A stretch of 64,000 nucleotides of DNA, from NCBI RefSeq assembly GCF_014805625.2, contig NW_023998569.1, positions 172,424 to 236,423 on the forward strand, given 5' to 3'. The position numbers were made by a program, and so were the translations under genes. Source of the DNA: Glossina fuscipes (taxonomy: Eukaryota; Arthropoda; Insecta; Diptera; Glossinidae). Numbering within the stretch: position 1 is the stretch's first letter; each line of letters begins with the position of its first letter. Positions 62,641 through 64,000 of the stretch are shown one piece after another. The notes beneath the pieces were generated by a model. The model was not told the DNA's origin. It made no database searches and saw only the letters and a program-made list of their open reading frames with translations.

Positions 62641-63189
62641 ATGGAATCAAAGAACAACAATAGCATGTCATCATCATTATCATCAATATTATCAAGGGAA
62701 TACGAGAATCAATCTACTGCGGAAATGATGATGACTGAAAGTTACAATTCTCAGATGACATTGGACTCTGTAATCTTTTTACCGTAACAAACTTCCGAAA
62801 TTATTTCACTTTCTGATGATAATGAAGACGATCTGGAAATTTTTGTATCAACACAACCTAGTACATATAATCCAATCTCGTCTCTTCAAGTTGCTCAAGT
62901 TTCTGAAGGGTCGGAGTTTAATTGGACAACCGTCTCCCAATCAATATTCATGGCGAATAATCAAACGGACCAATTCCTTCAAAGCGAGTCTCCGAATTAC
63001 GACCTCAGATATCAAACTGAAACACTTTCCGATCCAATTAAAAGCTATGATCATTATTTCAATGATAGCGTCAATGACCAACTGCTAAATATTAATATAC
63101 CTACAGTTACTACGGACTACGAAAGACTTTTAGACGATAGTTTCAATAATGAAATTTCTAAGATTAATTTGGAGAGTTTACTACAATAA
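62641..63189 (+). pseudogene. Acidic Ser-rich ORF with one in-frame TAA, unrecognised
   Basis: One frame of 183 codons from ATG 62641 to TAA 63187 is interrupted only by TAA at codon 49 (62785-62787, followed by CAA). Both halves share a style: rich in Ser, Asn, Asp, Glu and Gln, with SLSSILS early, IISLSDDNEDDLEIF just after the stop, and a hydrophobic/acidic end (INLESLL). Frame and composition continue across the stop, which suggests either a recently broken gene or stop readthrough. A 58-nt GT-AG pair around the stop would shift the frame, so splicing does not rescue it. AATAAA overlaps the final stop codon (63185-63190). The acidic, motif-repeating C-terminus could be an activation domain; this is a guess. 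No family is recognised. Confidence 0.5.
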
Positions 63190-63358
63190 AGCATTAAAAA
63201 AATAAATAACAATTAAACTTACGTTTTATTTTTATTCTCCTGATAACTACAGCCAATGTGATCAGAAATCTATAAAAATAAATTATAAACTGAATATTAG
63301 TTAGTACCTTCAAATTCGTGATTGGGAAAAGAACTACGTGATCAATACAATAAAAGCC

Positions 63359-63726
63359 ATGGTAAGAAACAAGAAACAAAAGAAATATTTTTCATATAAT
63401 TGTTCTAAAAATTTCATAATTTTTTTTAATGTTTTTAATAGACCTTTCTGCAGACTCTGAATGACGCCTGGAAAACATCAGGACAAGGATATACAAAGAT
63501 AGATGAGTTATTAATTGACGCAGCATATAAAATAGTCGGCTGTAAGGCAAAAGCAATACAATGTGGAGAAAAAATTGCCCTTTATTTGGAATCACCAGAG
63601 GGAAAGTTACTTTGGATATTTCTTCCGAAGCGTCTTAGCCAAGTATTCCCATCCAAGAATCCGTATAAAAAGTTAAAGGAAATAATATCCAACATATTAT
63701 CTTTCGGGGAAGACACAAATCTATAG
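63359..63726 (+). CDS. 95-aa basic protein, unrecognised
   Basis: The ATG at 63359-63361 is followed at once by a GTAAGA donor. The exon 63442-63726 then gives MTFLQTLNDAWKTSGQGYTK and onwards, 95 aa. The same frame is open upstream to 63305 (IRDWEKNYVINTIKAM), after two possible AG acceptors, so the protein may be longer and share an upstream exon. The body has two cysteines, an EKIALYLESPEGKLLWIFLP strand pair, then KRLSQVF and a Lys-rich helix. It looks like a compact alpha/beta fold. It lies 170 bp after the acidic ORF on the same strand and may be part of the same transcription unit or mobile module. I cannot name a family. Confidence 0.5.
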
Positions 63727-64000
63727 CTAATGCACTTATTTTTGAGTTTATTCCAAATGAAAATAAAGAATTTGATATCTGAAATGAAATTTTAATTTAT
63801 TATATTAAAATTTCTTTTTGACATAGTTTGAGTATTAAGGCTGTAGTCAGTTTTACTAAATTGTTTGAGATAAGCATTTAAACTTTTTCGTTGACTCCTA
63901 AATAAGCTATAAAGCAACGCATAATGGCCGCAAGTGCCTGAAAAGTATCCTTGGAGTTGTTGTTTATTACATATATACGCGTCGCAGTTTCTCTTTAAAA
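63727..64000. other. 3' flank, no gene seen
   Basis: AATAAA near 63761 can serve the gene ending at 63726. The rest is AT-rich to the window end. Confidence 0.5.

Overview
The window is nuclear DNA from a higher fly (Brachycera, probably a calyptrate-type genome). The signs are AT-rich intergenic DNA, canonical GT-AG introns mostly of 55-80 nt, TATA boxes about 30 nt upstream of likely starts, many decayed mariner and non-LTR elements, and proteins that resemble fly families. No tRNA, rRNA or CRISPR array was found. One assembly gap of ten Ns lies at 49933-49942.

Layout. An NPC2-like lipid-binding gene (1987-2668, +) is followed by a complete cereblon gene (3677-7201, -; 1068 aa over six exons). 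Cereblon is divergent from a complete ZDHHC16-type palmitoyltransferase (8392-12697, +; seven exons). The fourth intron of that gene holds a small secreted-protein gene on the opposite strand (9126-9425) and a mariner relic. From 12.7 to 25 kb I see no gene, only dispersed repeats and transposon scraps. A carboxylesterase with an intact catalytic triad spans 25064-37126 (+). It appears to have two alternative first exons, one with a signal peptide and one with a type II membrane anchor. Its long introns hold a pair of solo-LTR-like repeats, a GC-rich relic, a 97-bp tandem repeat and a mariner relic. The RNA polymerase III subunit RPC3 gene follows (39135-41633, -; eight exons, 525 aa).

From 44.5 to 48.3 kb there is a diverged satellite-like array whose last part is inverted. 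Around 49 kb lie a 33-residue single-pass micropeptide gene (+), a weaker divergent small ORF (-) and a 40-46 bp tandem array that contains the assembly gap. At 53.2-53.6 kb (-) is a two-exon 134-aa single-pass protein that recalls the N-terminal part of the SLC3A2/CD98 heavy chain but has no ectodomain. A decayed non-LTR retrotransposon (nucleocapsid, endonuclease, RT and RNase H remnants) occupies 55.8-59.9 kb (-).

The last 2 kb carry a three-unit 146-bp tandem repeat, a TATA box and two genes I do not recognise: an acidic Ser-rich ORF with one in-frame TAA, and a 95-aa protein whose ATG is its own exon end.

The genes do not form a pathway. The items most worth following are the unrecognised pair at 62.6-63.7 kb, the two-promoter esterase, the duplicated motif and altered drug-pocket residue of cereblon, and the small membrane proteins. 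Exon boundaries were derived by hand from splice consensus and reading-frame continuity.
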